From Candidatus Aminicenantota bacterium (lineage in GTDB: Bacteria > Acidobacteriota > Aminicenantia > Aminicenantales > Aminicenantaceae): a stretch of DNA of 6,271 bases. Every line of letters begins with the position of its first letter. The stretch's first letter is position 1. Both the position numbers and the translations under genes were made by a program. This document shows, piece after piece, positions 5,630 through 6,271 of the stretch. The stretch covers positions 1-6,271 of the forward strand of contig JAUWJP010000105.1 of the NCBI GenBank assembly GCA_030607635.1, written 5' to 3'. Below the pieces are notes generated by a model that was not told where the DNA came from, did no database searches, and saw only the letters and a program-made list of their open reading frames with translations.

Positions 5630-6271
5630 TTAGGATTTAAAAGATTGAAACTCCATGTCAGCAAACCGAGCATATTCTCTTATAAAGGCAAGGCTTATTC
5701 TTCCTGTGGGTCCATTCCTTTGCTTGGCGATATTGACATCAGCTTTCCCTCGGATACTCTCATCATCAGGACGATATAATTCGGGGCGGTAAATGAAGAT
5801 AACGACATCAGCATCCTGCTCGATGGCGCCTGACTCTCGCAAGTCTGAAAGTTGAGGAATTGGCTCGCGGCGTCCTCTCTCAGGAGCACGGCTCAACTGG
5901 GAAATCCCTACTACAGGAATTTTAATCTCCTTGGCTAGTTCTTTTAAAGAGCGCGAGATGTAAGACATCTCCTGATTCCTATTTTCAAACCTCCCCCCGG
6001 TCCGCATAAGCTGGATATAGTCGATAAACAGTAAGTCGAGACTCTGTTCCATTTTTAGCCTTCGTGCCTTGGCCTTCATTTCCATAACCGTCAAAGCAGC
6101 GGGTTCATCCACTAATATTTTAGCTTGCGAAAGAACTTCGCCGCTCAGTTTGAGCTTCTCCAATTCTCTTTCTCCTATAAAACCGGTCCTGAATTTCTTT
6201 AGATCTAACTGAGCCTCAGCACAGAGCATCCTGAGAACTACCTGTTCCTTGGCCATTTCAAGCGAAAAAAA
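5630..6271 (-). CDS. dnaB: Replicative DNA helicase DnaB, C-terminal 213 residues (cut by window edge)
   Basis: DnaB is the hexameric helicase that unwinds DNA ahead of the replisome. Only the later half of the RecA-like ATPase domain is in the window. The frame begins FFSLEMAKEQ at the right edge; the Met in this motif is internal in all DnaB proteins and is not a start. Visible elements, numbered from the first residue here: LKKFRTG (24-30), Walker B LLFIDYIQLM (80-89), ISQLSRAPE (123-131) with PQLSDLRESGAIEQDAD (139-155), and the arginine-finger region AKQRNGPTG (182-190). Walker A and the N-terminal domain lie beyond the edge. No intein or frameshift is seen in this part, and the reading frame closes at a normal family end. 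The mlaE gene starts one base after the TAA, so dnaB probably heads or sits within the same transcript. Confidence 0.97.
   Translation of the reverse strand, partial: FFSLEMAKEQVVLRMLCAEAQLDLKKFRTGFIGERELEKLKLSGEVLSQAKILVDEPAALTVMEMKAKARRLKMEQSLDLLFIDYIQLMRTGGRFENRNQEMSYISRSLKELAKEIKIPVVGISQLSRAPERGRREPIPQLSDLRESGAIEQDADVVIFIYRPELYRPDDESIRGKADVNIAKQRNGPTGRISLAFIREYARFADMEFQSFKS

Noticed and set aside
5695..5889. Minus-strand 64-codon frame inside dnaB
   Set aside because: It is a frame-shifted reading of the conserved DnaB C-terminal motifs.
6254..6256. ATG at 6256 as the start of a short DnaB-like protein
   Set aside because: The codons before it read FFSLE, the normal DnaB continuation, so the gene simply runs past the window edge.
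6265..6271. Run of seven A at the right edge as a possible terminator or promoter element
   Set aside because: On the coding strand it is TTT TTT, two conserved Phe codons of DnaB.

Overview
The window is a densely packed, single-strand gene cluster: seven genes, all on the minus strand, read from right to left as dnaB (3' part) > mlaE-type permease > mlaF-type ATPase > mlaD-type MCE protein > radA > membrane PIN/TRAM protein (YacL family) > ispD (5' part). Base composition by eye is in the low-to-mid 40s % GC. No RNA gene, mobile element, CRISPR array, long repeat or convincing intrinsic terminator was seen. No intergenic stretch exceeds 55 bp, and most junctions are overlaps or gaps of a few bases, so this looks like one polycistronic unit with extensive translational coupling.

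Organism. An MlaE/MlaF/MlaD lipid transporter, and above all an MCE protein ending in an outer-membrane-type beta-barrel segment, points to a diderm (two-membrane) bacterium. The order radA - PIN/TRAM - ispD resembles the Firmicutes order radA-disA-yacL-ispD without disA. Together with the gene packing this suggests a deep-branching, probably uncultivated diderm lineage. The phylum cannot be fixed from the window alone.

Layout. Right edge to 5630: C-terminal RecA-like part of the replicative helicase DnaB. 5628-4091: the inner-membrane permease and its ATPase, joined by short overlaps or a 1-nt gap and with no clear ribosome binding sites of their own. 4090-4036: the only real gap, which carries a strong Shine-Dalgarno inside a possible hairpin. 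4035-2728: the MCE protein, with an inner-membrane anchor, MCE domain, long helical linker and C-terminal beta-strand domain. 2728-1373: RadA. 1361-363: PIN/TRAM protein. 366-1: start of IspD, cut by the window edge.

How the genes work together. MlaE, MlaF and MlaD form an ABC-type phospholipid transport machine in the inner membrane. Here MlaD appears long enough to cross the periplasm and to end in its own outer-membrane barrel. That would make it a one-protein bridge needing no soluble MlaC shuttle, an architecture reported for the diderm Firmicute Veillonella parvula. The flanking genes are housekeeping: DNA replication (dnaB), recombination and branch migration (radA), a putative membrane-anchored nuclease (PIN/TRAM) and isoprenoid precursor synthesis (ispD).
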